The translations under genes were made by a program, and so were the position numbers. Of a stretch of 46,222 nucleotides of DNA, positions 8,649-18,718 are shown piece by piece. The notes below the pieces were generated by a model that was not told where the DNA came from, did no database searches, and saw only the letters and a list, made by a program, of their open reading frames with translations. Each line of letters begins with the position of its first letter. Position 1 is the first letter of the stretch. The stretch comes from Candidatus Ruminococcus intestinipullorum (GTDB lineage: Bacteria; Bacillota; Clostridia; Lachnospirales; Lachnospiraceae), in NCBI GenBank assembly GCA_018883985.1, contig JAHLFA010000031.1, positions 1-46,222 of the forward strand. The letters are read 5' to 3'.

Positions 8649-8816
8649 CTAAGTACAAAAGATAGTATTCCTGGATAAATAATCGTTTATACAAAGGAGG
8701 GATATGGAAAGGTTAAAACTGGATTCAAAAAGACATTTCTAAAAATATCTTTAAAAGTTCAAATTCTCTGATTCAGAGAAATTTCAAAAGCAAAACGAAA
8801 AATAAAGTACGTTCAT

Positions 8817-8916
8817 CTGTGAGTTCATGCTGTCTTTTGTACCGTATAGAATAGGTACGTCACAATTCTTCTTACGGTCTTGCTTATCCAAGGGATTGAT
8901 TCATTTGAACCCACAG
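8817..8916 (+). ncRNA. Candidate structured leader RNA (unassigned)
   Basis: CTGTG.GTTCA (8817-8827) pairs with TGAAC.CACAG (8906-8916) around an internal GTACC/GGTAC hairpin. The closing helix sits just upstream of the AAAGGAG RBS. Confidence 0.4.
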
Positions 8917-8931
8917 AGAAAGGAGTGGTAT

Positions 8932-9150
8932 ATGGAAATCAATGAGAAAGCATATCAAAAACTGTATGAAGAATTAGAGCAGTATGAAAACAAAGGAATA
9001 TATATTAGTATGGATGGAAGTCCTGCAAGTCCAATGCAAATTGTAGCTGCCCACATGGTAAAGGAAGAGGGGAGTTATATGCGAGATTATATTTTAAATA
9101 CAGATGGGTACATAGAATCACTAGCATTTGTAAATGTTACAAATTATTAA
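8932..9150 (+). CDS. Small hypothetical protein (72 aa)
   Basis: RBS AAAGGAG before ATG 8932: MEINEKAYQKLYEELEQYENKGIYISMDGSPASPMQIVAAHMVKEEGSYMRDYILNTDGYIESLAFVNVTNY. The longer ORF start at 8827 has no RBS. Confidence 0.7.
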   Translation: MEINEKAYQKLYEELEQYENKGIYISMDGSPASPMQIVAAHMVKEEGSYMRDYILNTDGYIESLAFVNVTNY

Positions 9151-9278
9151 TAGACTTGGAATTCCCTTTTTTAGTCGGACACTTCATGAAAAGTTTCTAT
9201 ATAATTTCTTAAAAATATAAATAGTTAATGACTGCTTGGCTTTACTCGTGATATAATATGTCAGAAGAGGAGGTACGC

Positions 9279-11075
9279 ATGAACGATAGAAAATATAGAG
9301 CTACACGTTCTCGTGATATAGAAAGACGACAAAAAAGAAGAGTTAGAAGCAGAAGACGGAAGAAGAGAAAGAATCCAATACTTTGGGTGATTATCTTGCT
9401 CATAGCATTTATTGTTATGATGTTTGGGGTTATCCTTATACAGCGATATAGCTCATCTGATGAGAGAGCAGATTTGAATGTATATTATGGTATCAATCGT
9501 GAGGATGATTTGGCAGTTATTGTAGATAATCAAGTAATTGGAAAAGCAGAAAGTGGATTATACAGTGCAGGTGGACGTATGATTGACGGTTATCCGTATA
9601 TTGAATATTCCGTATTAACACAATTTATAAATAAAAGATTTTATTGGGATTTTTATGAAAATCAACTTCTATATACATTACCAGAGGGTACAGTCTATGT
9701 TCCTGAAGGGTCAAGCGAGTATACAGAGGTACAAGAGCAAAGAAGTGAGAACTATGTAATATTTGAAGTAGAAGATGAGAAAGCATATGTATCATTGGAC
9801 TTTATAGCGAAGTATACAAATATAGACTATGTTCTAAATTCAGAGCCAAATAGAGTTATGGTAGTGACTGATTTTGGTGAAAGTATGGTGGGAACTGTGA
9901 AAAAAGACACACAAGTACGCTTTCAAGGAGGCGTGAAAAGCCCAATTTTAACACAAGTAGAGAAAGGGCAGGAAGTGACTGTTTTGGAAGATGAAGATGA
10001 ATGGAAAAAGGTTCGCACAAAAGATGGATTTATTGGATATATAAAGACAAATACTTTGAAAGATGTACGAAGCCGTATCGTAGATCGAGCTGATATAGAG
10101 CCTGTATATACGAATATTTCCAAAGATTATACCATTAATATGGCGTGGCACAATATAGGCAATGAAGCAGCGAATAGTTATTTGTCAGATATGCTTACTT
10201 CAGTAAAAGGGCTTAATACGATTGCACCAACATGGTTTCATATAGCAGATACAGAGGGCAATTTAGTGTCAATTGCAGATGCGGATTATGTTAGTCAGGC
10301 ACATGCAGCTAATTTGGAGGTATGGGCAACACTCAGAGATTTCCATGGAGGAATTAGTTCTGCTGAAGAGATTTATGAGGTATTAAGTTATACTTCAAAA
10401 AGAGAACGTTTGATTCAGCAGGTTATAGAGGCGTCCATTCAATCGAATATTGATGGAATTAACTTAGATTTTGAACTAATAACAGAGGAATGTGCAAAAC
10501 ACTATCTGCAGTTTGTCAGAGAATTATCTGTACAGTGTCGATTGAATCATTTAGTTTTTTCTATCGATAATTATGTGCCAATGTCATATAATCAATATTA
10601 CGATTTAGAAGAACAGGCGGCAGTTGCAGATTACGTTGTGATTATGGCGTATGATGAACATACAGATGGCTCTTTGGAGGCGGGTTCTGTTGCATCCTAT
10701 AATTATGTAAGAGATGGAATTGAAAATGCATTACTTTCTGTTCCAAAGGAAAAGTTGATAGGAGCGGTTCCATTTTATTCACGTTTATGGTTTGAAGACG
10801 GAAGTGGTCTGTCAAGTAGATCAATTGGAATGGACGAATCAGTACAGGAAGTGCAGCAGGCGGGTGCCCAGGTTGTTTGGGATGAGGTTACAAAGCAAAA
10901 CTATGCACAATGGGAAGCTGATGGAGGTAAGTATCAGATTTGGTTAGAGGATAGAGAGTCTATCAGTGAGAAACTTAGTGTAATGAGTAATCATCAGTTA
11001 GCAGGAGTAGCTGCTTGGTGTCTTGGTTGGGAAAATTCCGATATTTGGGATATAATTTCTCAATATATGAATTAA
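9279..11075 (+). CDS. Membrane-anchored SH3 + GH18 glycosidase (YaaH/YdhD-type cortex/peptidoglycan hydrolase-like)
   Basis: Arg/Lys-rich cytoplasmic tail + TM; SH3b (GTVKKDTQVRFQGGVKSPILTQVEKGQEVTVLEDEDEWKKVRTKDGFIGYI); GH18 DGINLDFE motif; RBS AGAGGAGGT. Confidence 0.92.
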   Translation: MNDRKYRATRSRDIERRQKRRVRSRRRKKRKNPILWVIILLIAFIVMMFGVILIQRYSSSDERADLNVYYGINREDDLAVIVDNQVIGKAESGLYSAGGRMIDGYPYIEYSVLTQFINKRFYWDFYENQLLYTLPEGTVYVPEGSSEYTEVQEQRSENYVIFEVEDEKAYVSLDFIAKYTNIDYVLNSEPNRVMVVTDFGESMVGTVKKDTQVRFQGGVKSPILTQVEKGQEVTVLEDEDEWKKVRTKDGFIGYIKTNTLKDVRSRIVDRADIEPVYTNISKDYTINMAWHNIGNEAANSYLSDMLTSVKGLNTIAPTWFHIADTEGNLVSIADADYVSQAHAANLEVWATLRDFHGGISSAEEIYEVLSYTSKRERLIQQVIEASIQSNIDGINLDFELITEECAKHYLQFVRELSVQCRLNHLVFSIDNYVPMSYNQYYDLEEQAAVADYVVIMAYDEHTDGSLEAGSVASYNYVRDGIENALLSVPKEKLIGAVPFYSRLWFEDGSGLSSRSIGMDESVQEVQQAGAQVVWDEVTKQNYAQWEADGGKYQIWLEDRESISEKLSVMSNHQLAGVAAWCLGWENSDIWDIISQYMN

Positions 11076-11077
11076 GG

Positions 11078-11134
11078 ACATCCCTTCTCTGCATATACTA
11101 TGGACAGTATATGCAAGAGAGGGGATGTTTTTTT
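11078..11134 (+). terminator. Strong terminator hairpin between the GH18 gene and cwlD
   Basis: ACATCCCTTCTCTGCATATACT / AGTATATGCAAGAGAGGGGATGT with a 6-nt loop, then TTTTTTT. Confidence 0.8.
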
Positions 11135-11897
11135 GCCTAATCAAAAAATAAAAAAGAGTCTGGAAAAAAGTGCAAGAATCTTAAAAGAAAAAATTGGGAT
11201 TTGTATGATTCTTGGAATCCTAGTTGCAGTGATTGCAGCATGCCATATGGCAGGAGAGAGCTTGCAGGAAAGAATGCAAAAGAGGGAAGTGGTGTCACAA
11301 GATATAAAGACAATGACAGAAGAAAAGAGTCAAAAACAAAAGAAAGTTGTAATTGATGCTGGCCATGGGGGAGAAGACCCAGGAAAGATAGGAGTGAATG
11401 GGGAGAAGGAAAAAGAGATTAATCTTCAAGTAGCATTAAAATTAAAAGAAGTGTTAGAGGAAGAAGGGATTACAGTCGTTCTGACTAGGGACAGTGGTAA
11501 AAGACTTGTTGGGTCACAAAGAGGTGATTTACAGGCAAGGGTAGAGGTTATTAATGGGGCAAAGCCTGATTTAGCAGTCAGTATACATCAAAATAGTTAC
11601 AAACAAGAAAGTGTAAGAGGTGCACAAGTATTTTATTTTACACATTCTGAAAAAGCAAAAGAAGCAGCAGAAATGATTCAGCAAGAATTAAAAAAGATGG
11701 ATGAAAAGTATGCAAGAGAAAAAAAGGAGAATACTACATATTACATGCTTAAAAATACAAAATATCCAACAGTTATAGTTGAGTGTGGTTTTTTAAGTAA
11801 TTATGAAGAGAGTAAACTATTATTAGAGGAAGAGTATCAAAGAAAACTAGCAGAAACAATTGGCAGTGGTATTTTGAAATATGTTGAGAGCCAATAG
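11133..11897 (+). CDS. cwlD: N-acetylmuramoyl-L-alanine amidase, CwlD-like (start uncertain: TTG 11133, ATG 11100 or ATG 11205)
   Basis: Amidase_3 motifs VVIDAGHGGEDPG, EINLQVALKLKEVLEEEG, LAVSIHQNSY, VIVECGFLSNYEES. Confidence 0.88.
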   Translation: MPNQKIKKSLEKSARILKEKIGICMILGILVAVIAACHMAGESLQERMQKREVVSQDIKTMTEEKSQKQKKVVIDAGHGGEDPGKIGVNGEKEKEINLQVALKLKEVLEEEGITVVLTRDSGKRLVGSQRGDLQARVEVINGAKPDLAVSIHQNSYKQESVRGAQVFYFTHSEKAKEAAEMIQQELKKMDEKYAREKKENTTYYMLKNTKYPTVIVECGFLSNYEESKLLLEEEYQRKLAETIGSGILKYVESQ

Positions 11898-11919
11898 AAA
11901 AAATGGTATAATCAAATTT

Positions 11920-13461
11920 ATGGAAACGAAAATAAATAAAATAGATAGGAATCAGATAGACGAGGAACTGATTCAGGAAGCAGGGGTAATCTTAAAGGAA
12001 GGTGGACTTGTTGCATTTCCAACGGAAACAGTTTATGGACTGGGAGCAAATGCACTGGACGAGGAGGCAGCCAAGAAGACTTATGCAGCCAAAGGACGCC
12101 CTTCAGATAATCCATTAATTGTCCATATTGCAGATTTAGAGGATTTGGATGAAATTGTGGAATCAGTACCTCAAGAAGCAATTCTTTTAGCTCAGCAATT
12201 TTGGCCTGGGCCATTGACAATGATTTTTCAAAAGAGTAGTATTGTACCTTATGGTACAACAGGAGGATTGGAAACTGTTGCAGTAAGAATGCCAAAAGAT
12301 CCAATTGCATTGAAGCTAATTTTAGCCGCTGGTGGATATGTTTCAGCACCAAGTGCGAATACCTCAGGCAGACCAAGTCCTACGGATGCAAAACATGTTT
12401 GGAATGATTTAAATGGTAAGATAGATATGATTCTAGATGGAGGCAATGTAGAGATTGGCTTAGAATCTACAATATTAGACATGACAGTCACTCCTCCTAT
12501 GATTTTACGTCCAGGAGCTATTACAGAAGAGATGTTAGAGGAGGTAATAGGGACTGTCTCTGTGGATAAGTCAATTATGGGAGAGGATACGAATAGTCCA
12601 CCAAAAGCTCCAGGAATGAAGTATCGCCATTATGCACCTAAAGCAAATTTAATGATTGTGGAGGGAGATTTAAAAGAACAGATTTTTGCAATTCGCCAAA
12701 TTGCATATGAACGAAGCAGAGAAGGAAAACAGGTTGGAATTATAGCCACAGAAGAGACCGTTGGCTTTTATACAAAAGGAATTATCAAAAACATAGGCTC
12801 TAGAGAAAATGAAAAGACAATTGCAAGAAATCTTTATCGAGTGCTTAGGGAGTTTGACGAAGAGGATGTATCTGAGATATACAGTGAATTATTTGCAGTA
12901 TCAGGTATAGGAAGTGCAATCATGAATCGCTTAGAAAAGGCAGCAGGACACAGCAGGATTCTGGCACATGATATTGTAAAAAAACAGCGTTATAGGAGAA
13001 TTGTATTTGTAAGCGATAGTGATACATGCAGAGGTCCTATAGCTGCACAGATATTAAAGCAGAAAGATCTAAGACAAGAGTATTGGATTGACTCAAAAGG
13101 ATTAGTGGTTTTATTTTCTGAACCGATTAATCAAAAGGCAGAGGCTGTGATGAAGAGTAACCAGTTAAGTTTAGAAGGATACACTTCAAAGCCCCTTGTA
13201 CCAAAAGATTTAAATCCAGATACGTTAATACTGGCTATGGAGCAGAATCAAAAAGATAAGATGTTATCTGAGTATGCAAATCAGGATGGCATATATTTGG
13301 AAAATATATATACATTAAATGAGTTTGTAAACGATGATTTAGTGTTGCCAGATCCATATGGGCAGCCATTAACAGCCTATGGCGAGTGTTATGAAAAGAT
13401 TAATATATTAATAGATAAATTAGTAACTATTTTAAATTCATTTACAGAAGGAGAAGTATAA
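11920..13461 (+). CDS. Threonylcarbamoyl-AMP synthase (Sua5/YwlC) fused to a low-molecular-weight phosphatase-like domain
   Basis: Sua5 motifs [57 protein letters not shown]-terminal LMWPTP-like [21 protein letters not shown] ... LPDPYGQP. Confidence 0.93.
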   Translation: METKINKIDRNQIDEELIQEAGVILKEGGLVAFPTETVYGLGANALDEEAAKKTYAAKGRPSDNPLIVHIADLEDLDEIVESVPQEAILLAQQFWPGPLTMIFQKSSIVPYGTTGGLETVAVRMPKDPIALKLILAAGGYVSAPSANTSGRPSPTDAKHVWNDLNGKIDMILDGGNVEIGLESTILDMTVTPPMILRPGAITEEMLEEVIGTVSVDKSIMGEDTNSPPKAPGMKYRHYAPKANLMIVEGDLKEQIFAIRQIAYERSREGKQVGIIATEETVGFYTKGIIKNIGSRENEKTIARNLYRVLREFDEEDVSEIYSELFAVSGIGSAIMNRLEKAAGHSRILAHDIVKKQRYRRIVFVSDSDTCRGPIAAQILKQKDLRQEYWIDSKGLVVLFSEPINQKAEAVMKSNQLSLEGYTSKPLVPKDLNPDTLILAMEQNQKDKMLSEYANQDGIYLENIYTLNEFVNDDLVLPDPYGQPLTAYGECYEKINILIDKLVTILNSFTEGEV

Positions 13462-14090
13462 TGTCAAAAGTACAAGTTATGGATCACCCATTAATTCAAC
13501 ACAAAATTAGCTATATAAGAGGAGAGAATGTCGGAACAAAAGAGTTTCGTGAAGTTATTCGTGAAGTTGCGAGTCTAATGTGCTATGAAGCAACAAGAGA
13601 TTTGAAACTACAGGATGTGAAAATAAAGACTCCAATTTGCGAAACAATTGGAAAAGAGTTAGAAGGTAAGAAACTAGCTGTTGTACCTATTTTAAGAGCA
13701 GGACTTGGAATGGTAGATGGAATGTTGTCTATGATTCCAACAGCGAAAGTAGGACATATAGGATTGTATAGAGATCCAGAAACTTTAGAACCAGTAGAAT
13801 ACTATTGTAAGTTGCCATCTGATTGCAGCGAAAGAGAGGTTTTCGTTGTAGATCCAATGTTGGCAACAGGAGGCTCTAGCGTAGCAGCAATTCAAATGTT
13901 AAAGGATAAGGGCGTTAAGAATATTCGTTTCTTATGCATTTTAGCTGCACCAGAGGGAGTAGAGAGAATGCAAAAAGAACATCCAGACGTAGATTTATAT
14001 ATTGGTGCATTAGACGAATGTTTGAATGACCATGGCTATATTGTTCCTGGATTGGGAGACGCAGGAGATCGTATTTTTGGTACTATGTAG
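13461..14090 (+). CDS. upp: Uracil phosphoribosyltransferase
   Basis: [39 protein letters not shown] ... [16 protein letters not shown] ... [24 protein letters not shown]. Confidence 0.98.
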   Translation: MSKVQVMDHPLIQHKISYIRGENVGTKEFREVIREVASLMCYEATRDLKLQDVKIKTPICETIGKELEGKKLAVVPILRAGLGMVDGMLSMIPTAKVGHIGLYRDPETLEPVEYYCKLPSDCSEREVFVVDPMLATGGSSVAAIQMLKDKGVKNIRFLCILAAPEGVERMQKEHPDVDLYIGALDECLNDHGYIVPGLGDAGDRIFGTM

Positions 14091-14110
14091 TTGTTTCGGA
14101 GGAAAAAGCT

Positions 14111-14599
14111 ATGTCAAATAAGAGAACTGATTATTTAACATGGGATGAATATTTTATGGGAGTTGCAATGTTATCAGGAATGAGATCGAAGGATCCTAGC
14201 ACACAGGTGGGCTGTTGCATTGTAAGTCAAGATCATAAAATATTGTCTATGGGATACAACGGATTTCCTACAGGTTGTTCAGATGATGAGTTCCCATGGG
14301 AGAGAGAAGGAGATGATCCCCTAGAAACAAAATATATTTATTCGACACACAGTGAGCTAAATGCTATTTTAAATTATAGTGGAGGCAGTCTTGCTGGCTC
14401 AAAGCTTTATGTTACTTTATTCCCATGCAATGAATGTGCGAAAGCAATTATTCAATCAGGAATTAAAGAAGTTATTTATGATAGTGATAAATATGCAGAT
14501 ACGCCAAGTGTGAAAGCATCTAAACGTATGATGGATGCAGCAGGAGTTACGTATCACCAATATAAACAAACAGATAGAACAATAAAAATTCAATTATAG
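14111..14599 (+). CDS. dCMP deaminase / ComEB-like cytidine deaminase family
   Basis: DPSTQVGCCIV, MGYNGFPTGCSDDEFPW, HSELNAI, FPCNECAKAIIQSGIKEVIY. Confidence 0.94.
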   Translation: MSNKRTDYLTWDEYFMGVAMLSGMRSKDPSTQVGCCIVSQDHKILSMGYNGFPTGCSDDEFPWEREGDDPLETKYIYSTHSELNAILNYSGGSLAGSKLYVTLFPCNECAKAIIQSGIKEVIYDSDKYADTPSVKASKRMMDAAGVTYHQYKQTDRTIKIQL

Positions 14600-14660
14600 A
14601 TAGTATAAAATAGCCGTTGATTACATACATATATCATATAAAATTTAGGAGTGATATTGT

Positions 14661-14879
14661 ATGAAAAGAAAGTCAACGGCTATAATCTTGCATTTTTTGA
14701 TTCGTGCTGTTTTGGGAATGGCACTGATTTTTTTTATTAATAATTATATTCTTTTGGAAGAAGATTCATGGCAGGTAGGGATGAACCTTTTGTCATTTTT
14801 AACTTCAGGTTCATTAGGGATACCAGGAGTCTGTATGTTATATGGGATTATTATCTATCAAAATATTGGATTAATATAG
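14661..14879 (+). CDS. Small membrane protein, BofA-family (pro-sigmaK processing inhibitor)-like
   Basis: Two TMs and the C-terminal SGSLGIPGVCMLYGI signature. Confidence 0.65.
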   Translation: MKRKSTAIILHFLIRAVLGMALIFFINNYILLEEDSWQVGMNLLSFLTSGSLGIPGVCMLYGIIIYQNIGLI

Positions 14880-14924
14880 AACGAAATTGTTAATATTTCC
14901 ACATAAAATCAAGAAAAAAAACAA

Positions 14925-14953
14925 TTGACAACATAAGAAAGAATCAATATAAT
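14925..14953 (+). promoter_or_regulatory. Consensus sigma-A promoter of the oligopeptide transport operon
   Basis: TTGACA-17-TATAAT; ~150-nt leader with repeated GAGTATGCAG. Confidence 0.85.
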
Positions 14954-15109
14954 AGGGTCGTAAAAAGCAGTGTCTATTATGAGTATGCAGCGAGGGATAT
15001 TTGGATAAAAAGTGCGAGTATGCAGAAAATAAAGATGCTTTTTTATGCGCAAAATATACTTACTTTTTTTCAGGTTTAAGTAAGTAGAAATGAAAAAGGA
15101 GAGAAAAAT

Positions 15110-16759
15110 ATGAAACAGTACAAGAGAATTCTTGCAATTTTGCTAGCTGGAGCCATGACATTTTCACTAGCAGCTTGTGGTAGTAATGAAAAAACAGAGT
15201 CTAATAGCAACGAAGACAAAGTTGCAATAGATGATGATGGATATATTGTAAAAGCAACAAATGCAGATGCAAAGTCAAAGGATAATGATTTAGTAATCGC
15301 AATTGAAGGGACAATCTCTTCTATGGACCCTGCGAATATTCCAGATACAAATGCTATTTCTGCAACTAGAGGATGTTATGAATCTCTTGTAAAATTTGAT
15401 GAAAACCAACAAGTTGTTGGATTATTGGCAGAAGATTTTGAAGTATCAGAAGATTCTATGGTATATACATTTCATTTAAGAGAAGGTGTGAAATTCCACG
15501 ATGGAACTGATTTTAATGCGGCTGCAGTAAAAGCAAACTACGATCGTGTTTTAGATAAGAATAATAACCTTCGTATGAGAAGAACTTACGTGAAAACAGA
15601 GTCTGATGGAACAGAGATTTTCCGTGTGGCAAGTGTAGAAACTCCAGATGACTATACAGTAGTATTTACTTTATCAGAACCATGGTCACCATTCTTGAAC
15701 CGTTTGACACAGTTCGCAATTATCAGTCCAGCAGCTTTAGAGCAATATGGCAATAATATTATGAACAATCCAGTAGGAACAGGTCCTTTCGTGTGTACAG
15801 AATGGAGCGAAGGAGATCAGACAAGCTTTGAACGTTTTGATGGTTACTGGGGAGAACAACCAGGAGTAGATACTGTTGTAATTAAGGAAGTTCCTGAAGC
15901 TGGAACACGTACAGCTATGTTACAAACAGGAGAAGCTGATTTCGTTTACCCAACAGCATCTGACCAGATTCAGGCAATTCAAGAAGCAGATGATGTAAAC
16001 ATTATGGCAACAGATTCTAACATCTTTAGATATGTAACATTAAATGCAAATCTTCCAGAGCTTTCTGATGTAAGAGTACGTCAGGCTATGAACTATGCAA
16101 TTGATAAAGATGCATACAATACATTAATGTATTCTGGTTATGGAAAAGAAGCAACTTCTTGTGTACCAGATAGTATTCCAGGATATGAAGAGCAGGAAGC
16201 ATATGCATATAATATTGAAAAAGCAAAAGAACTGTTAAAAGAAGCTGGATATGAAGATGGATTTAGCTTGACATTGTGGGGAGATAACATCACACAGGAA
16301 ATCAAGGGTATGACATTTGTAAAACAGCAGTTAGAACAAATTGGAATTCAGGTAGAAGTTGTACCAATGGAACCAGCTACATTAACAGATAAGATTTATG
16401 TAGAACCAGAAGAAACAGAGTTGAACATGTGGTATGTAAACTGGTCAGCATCTGACTTTACAATGGATGGATCTCTTCGCTCTATTCTTTACAGCCAGAT
16501 GGCACCTCCAGTAAGTGCAAATACAGCATACTATAATAATGAAGAAGTAGATGCATTATTGGATGCAGGATTAAAGACTGCAAATTTAGAAGAGCAGGCT
16601 GAGATTTACAGCAAGGCACAACAACAGATTTGGGAGGATGCACCATGGTTATTCCTTGGAAATGATTGCATCATTTATTCACAGAAAGCATATCTCTCAG
16701 GGGTAACCATTTCACCAGACGGAGCATTTGATTTTACAAAGGCTACTTTGGAACAATAA
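15110..16759 (+). CDS. ABC transporter substrate-binding lipoprotein, family 5 (oligopeptide/dipeptide)
   Basis: Lipobox SLAACGS; SBP_bac_5 features (VYTFHLREGVKFHDGTDFNAAAVKANYDRV, NPVGTGPFVCTEW). Confidence 0.95.
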   Translation: MKQYKRILAILLAGAMTFSLAACGSNEKTESNSNEDKVAIDDDGYIVKATNADAKSKDNDLVIAIEGTISSMDPANIPDTNAISATRGCYESLVKFDENQQVVGLLAEDFEVSEDSMVYTFHLREGVKFHDGTDFNAAAVKANYDRVLDKNNNLRMRRTYVKTESDGTEIFRVASVETPDDYTVVFTLSEPWSPFLNRLTQFAIISPAALEQYGNNIMNNPVGTGPFVCTEWSEGDQTSFERFDGYWGEQPGVDTVVIKEVPEAGTRTAMLQTGEADFVYPTASDQIQAIQEADDVNIMATDSNIFRYVTLNANLPELSDVRVRQAMNYAIDKDAYNTLMYSGYGKEATSCVPDSIPGYEEQEAYAYNIEKAKELLKEAGYEDGFSLTLWGDNITQEIKGMTFVKQQLEQIGIQVEVVPMEPATLTDKIYVEPEETELNMWYVNWSASDFTMDGSLRSILYSQMAPPVSANTAYYNNEEVDALLDAGLKTANLEEQAEIYSKAQQQIWEDAPWLFLGNDCIIYSQKAYLSGVTISPDGAFDFTKATLEQ

Positions 16760-16800
16760 GAAAATGGCGAAATACTAGAGATTAAACAAGTTTGAAAGAG

Positions 16801-16852
16801 AACTGCCATTTTTAGAATCTGTCTATTTACAGATAAAATGGCAGTTTTTTAT
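16801..16852 (+). terminator. Intra-operon terminator/attenuator between the SBP and permease genes
   Basis: AACTGCCATTTT ... AAAATGGCAGTT (12 bp perfect), with an inner ATCTGT/ACAGAT hairpin, then TTTTTT. Confidence 0.8.
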
Positions 16853-16868
16853 TGATAAGGAGGTTAAA

Positions 16869-17789
16869 ATGGCACGCTATTGCTTAAAACGTATTTTGAG
16901 TACAATTCCATTAGTGTTGGTCATCTCATTTTTGATTTTTATGTTTATTCATATGATTCCAGGCGATCCAGCAAGACAAATTGCAGGAAAGGATGCTACA
17001 AAGGCCGAAGTAGAAACTGTGCGTGAGCAGTTGGGACTAAATGACCCATTGCTAAAACAGTATGGGGACTACATGAAGGGATTATTGACTGGTGATTTGG
17101 GTATGTCCATTAAAAATGGAAAAACAGTTGTAGAAACAATTGGACCAAGATTACAGCCAACACTTATGTTGACATTATCATCTATTGCATGGGCAGCATT
17201 GATAGGAATTTCAATTGGTATTATTTCTGCCGTATTTCAAGGAAAGGCATTAGATTACATAGGGATGCTTATTGCAATTTCGGGTATATCCGTTCCAGGA
17301 TTTTGGTTAGGACTGGAGTTGATTCAAGGATTTTCTGTTGGATTAGGATTATTGCCAACAGGAGGATTGGACAGCTGGCAAAGTTATATTTTACCTTCCT
17401 TGACAATGGGAGCAGGTGTTATGGCAGTATTAGCCAGATTTACAAGATCTAGTATGTTGGAAACTTTAAGAGAAGATTATGTGCGTACTGCACGGGCAAA
17501 AGGATTGGCTGAAAATCTTGTAGTAATGCGTCATGCCTTTAAAAATTCTTCCATTGATATTATCACAGTAACAGGTCTTCAAATAGGTGGATTACTTTCT
17601 GGTTCTGTTATGGCAGAAACTGTTTTTTCAATACCAGGATTGGGACGTCTTTTGGTAGATTCTATTAATTTCCGTGATTATAAAGTGGTACAGGCATTAT
17701 TATTATTCTTTGCAGTAGAGTATATTGTCATCAATTTGATTGTAGACTTACTGTATGGTGTAATTAACCCGAAAGTACGTTATGAGTAG
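16869..17789 (+). CDS. ABC transporter permease, DppB/OppB type
   Basis: MARYCLKRILSTIPLVLVISFLIFMFIHMIPGDPA; EAA loop. Confidence 0.95.
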   Translation: MARYCLKRILSTIPLVLVISFLIFMFIHMIPGDPARQIAGKDATKAEVETVREQLGLNDPLLKQYGDYMKGLLTGDLGMSIKNGKTVVETIGPRLQPTLMLTLSSIAWAALIGISIGIISAVFQGKALDYIGMLIAISGISVPGFWLGLELIQGFSVGLGLLPTGGLDSWQSYILPSLTMGAGVMAVLARFTRSSMLETLREDYVRTARAKGLAENLVVMRHAFKNSSIDIITVTGLQIGGLLSGSVMAETVFSIPGLGRLLVDSINFRDYKVVQALLLFFAVEYIVINLIVDLLYGVINPKVRYE

Positions 17790-17799
17790 GAGGAAACAC

Positions 17800-18705
17800 A
17801 TGACAAAAATAAATACAACCGTACAAAATAATAACGCACAGATGTCTGCTGAAGAACTTCCAAAGGCACAAAGCAGATGGAAAGCATTTTTGAAAAAGTT
17901 TTTGAAACGAAAAACAGCGGTAGTGTCTTTTCTATTTATTGTATTCATTATATTAATGGCAATTATTGCACCATATATTGTTCCTTATGATCCTAGTCAG
18001 GCAGATTATTCAAACCTGCTTCAAGGACCAAATGGTACACACTTTTGGGGAACAGATGAGTATGGTAGAGATGTATTTAGTCGATTAATGGTAGGTGCTA
18101 GATTATCATTATCTAGTGCGTTGATAGCAACAGTAATTGGTACAGCTATTGGAGTTGTGCTTGGATTGATTGCAGGGTTTTATGGTGGAATTATAGATTC
18201 ACTTATTATGAGATGTTGTGATGTATTATTTGCTTTTCCAGACATTTTGCTTGCGATTGCTGTCGTAGCGATTATTGGACCAGGTATGGTCAATGTTATG
18301 ATTGCTGTTGCAGTATTTACAGTACCATCATTTGCCCGAATTATACGAAGTGCAACATTATCTGTAAAAGAGTCTTTATATGTAGAGGTAGCACGTTCCT
18401 TAGGATGTAAAAATGGAAGAATTCTATTTGTACATATCTTTCCTGGAACAGTGCAGTCTTTGATTGTTAACTTTACAATGAGAGTAGGTACAGCGATATT
18501 AGCAGCCTCTTCTTTGAGCTTTTTAGGATTTGGCGCAAATGTAACGGAACCTGATTGGGGTGCTATGCTTTCTCAGGGACGAAATTATCTAAATACAGCA
18601 CCACATATGGTATTATTCCCTGGTGTCTTGATTTTCCTAACAGTTCTTGCATTCAATCTTTTAGGAGATGGATTGAGAGATACTTTGGATCCAAAGATGA
18701 ACTAG
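17800..18705 (+). CDS. ABC transporter permease, DppC/OppC type
   Basis: FWGTDEYGRDVFSRLMVGARLSL ... SLSFLGFGANVTEPDWGAML; TAGGAGG RBS before ATG 17800. Confidence 0.95.
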   Translation: MTKINTTVQNNNAQMSAEELPKAQSRWKAFLKKFLKRKTAVVSFLFIVFIILMAIIAPYIVPYDPSQADYSNLLQGPNGTHFWGTDEYGRDVFSRLMVGARLSLSSALIATVIGTAIGVVLGLIAGFYGGIIDSLIMRCCDVLFAFPDILLAIAVVAIIGPGMVNVMIAVAVFTVPSFARIIRSATLSVKESLYVEVARSLGCKNGRILFVHIFPGTVQSLIVNFTMRVGTAILAASSLSFLGFGANVTEPDWGAMLSQGRNYLNTAPHMVLFPGVLIFLTVLAFNLLGDGLRDTLDPKMN

Positions 18706-18718
18706 GAGGAGAAGGATA

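Noticed and set aside
8827-8931. N-terminal extension of the 8932 protein to the ORF-track start at 8827
   Set aside because: No RBS at 8827, atypical composition (MLSFVPYRIGTSQFFLRSCLSKG), and the region forms the candidate leader structure. ATG 8932 has a good RBS.
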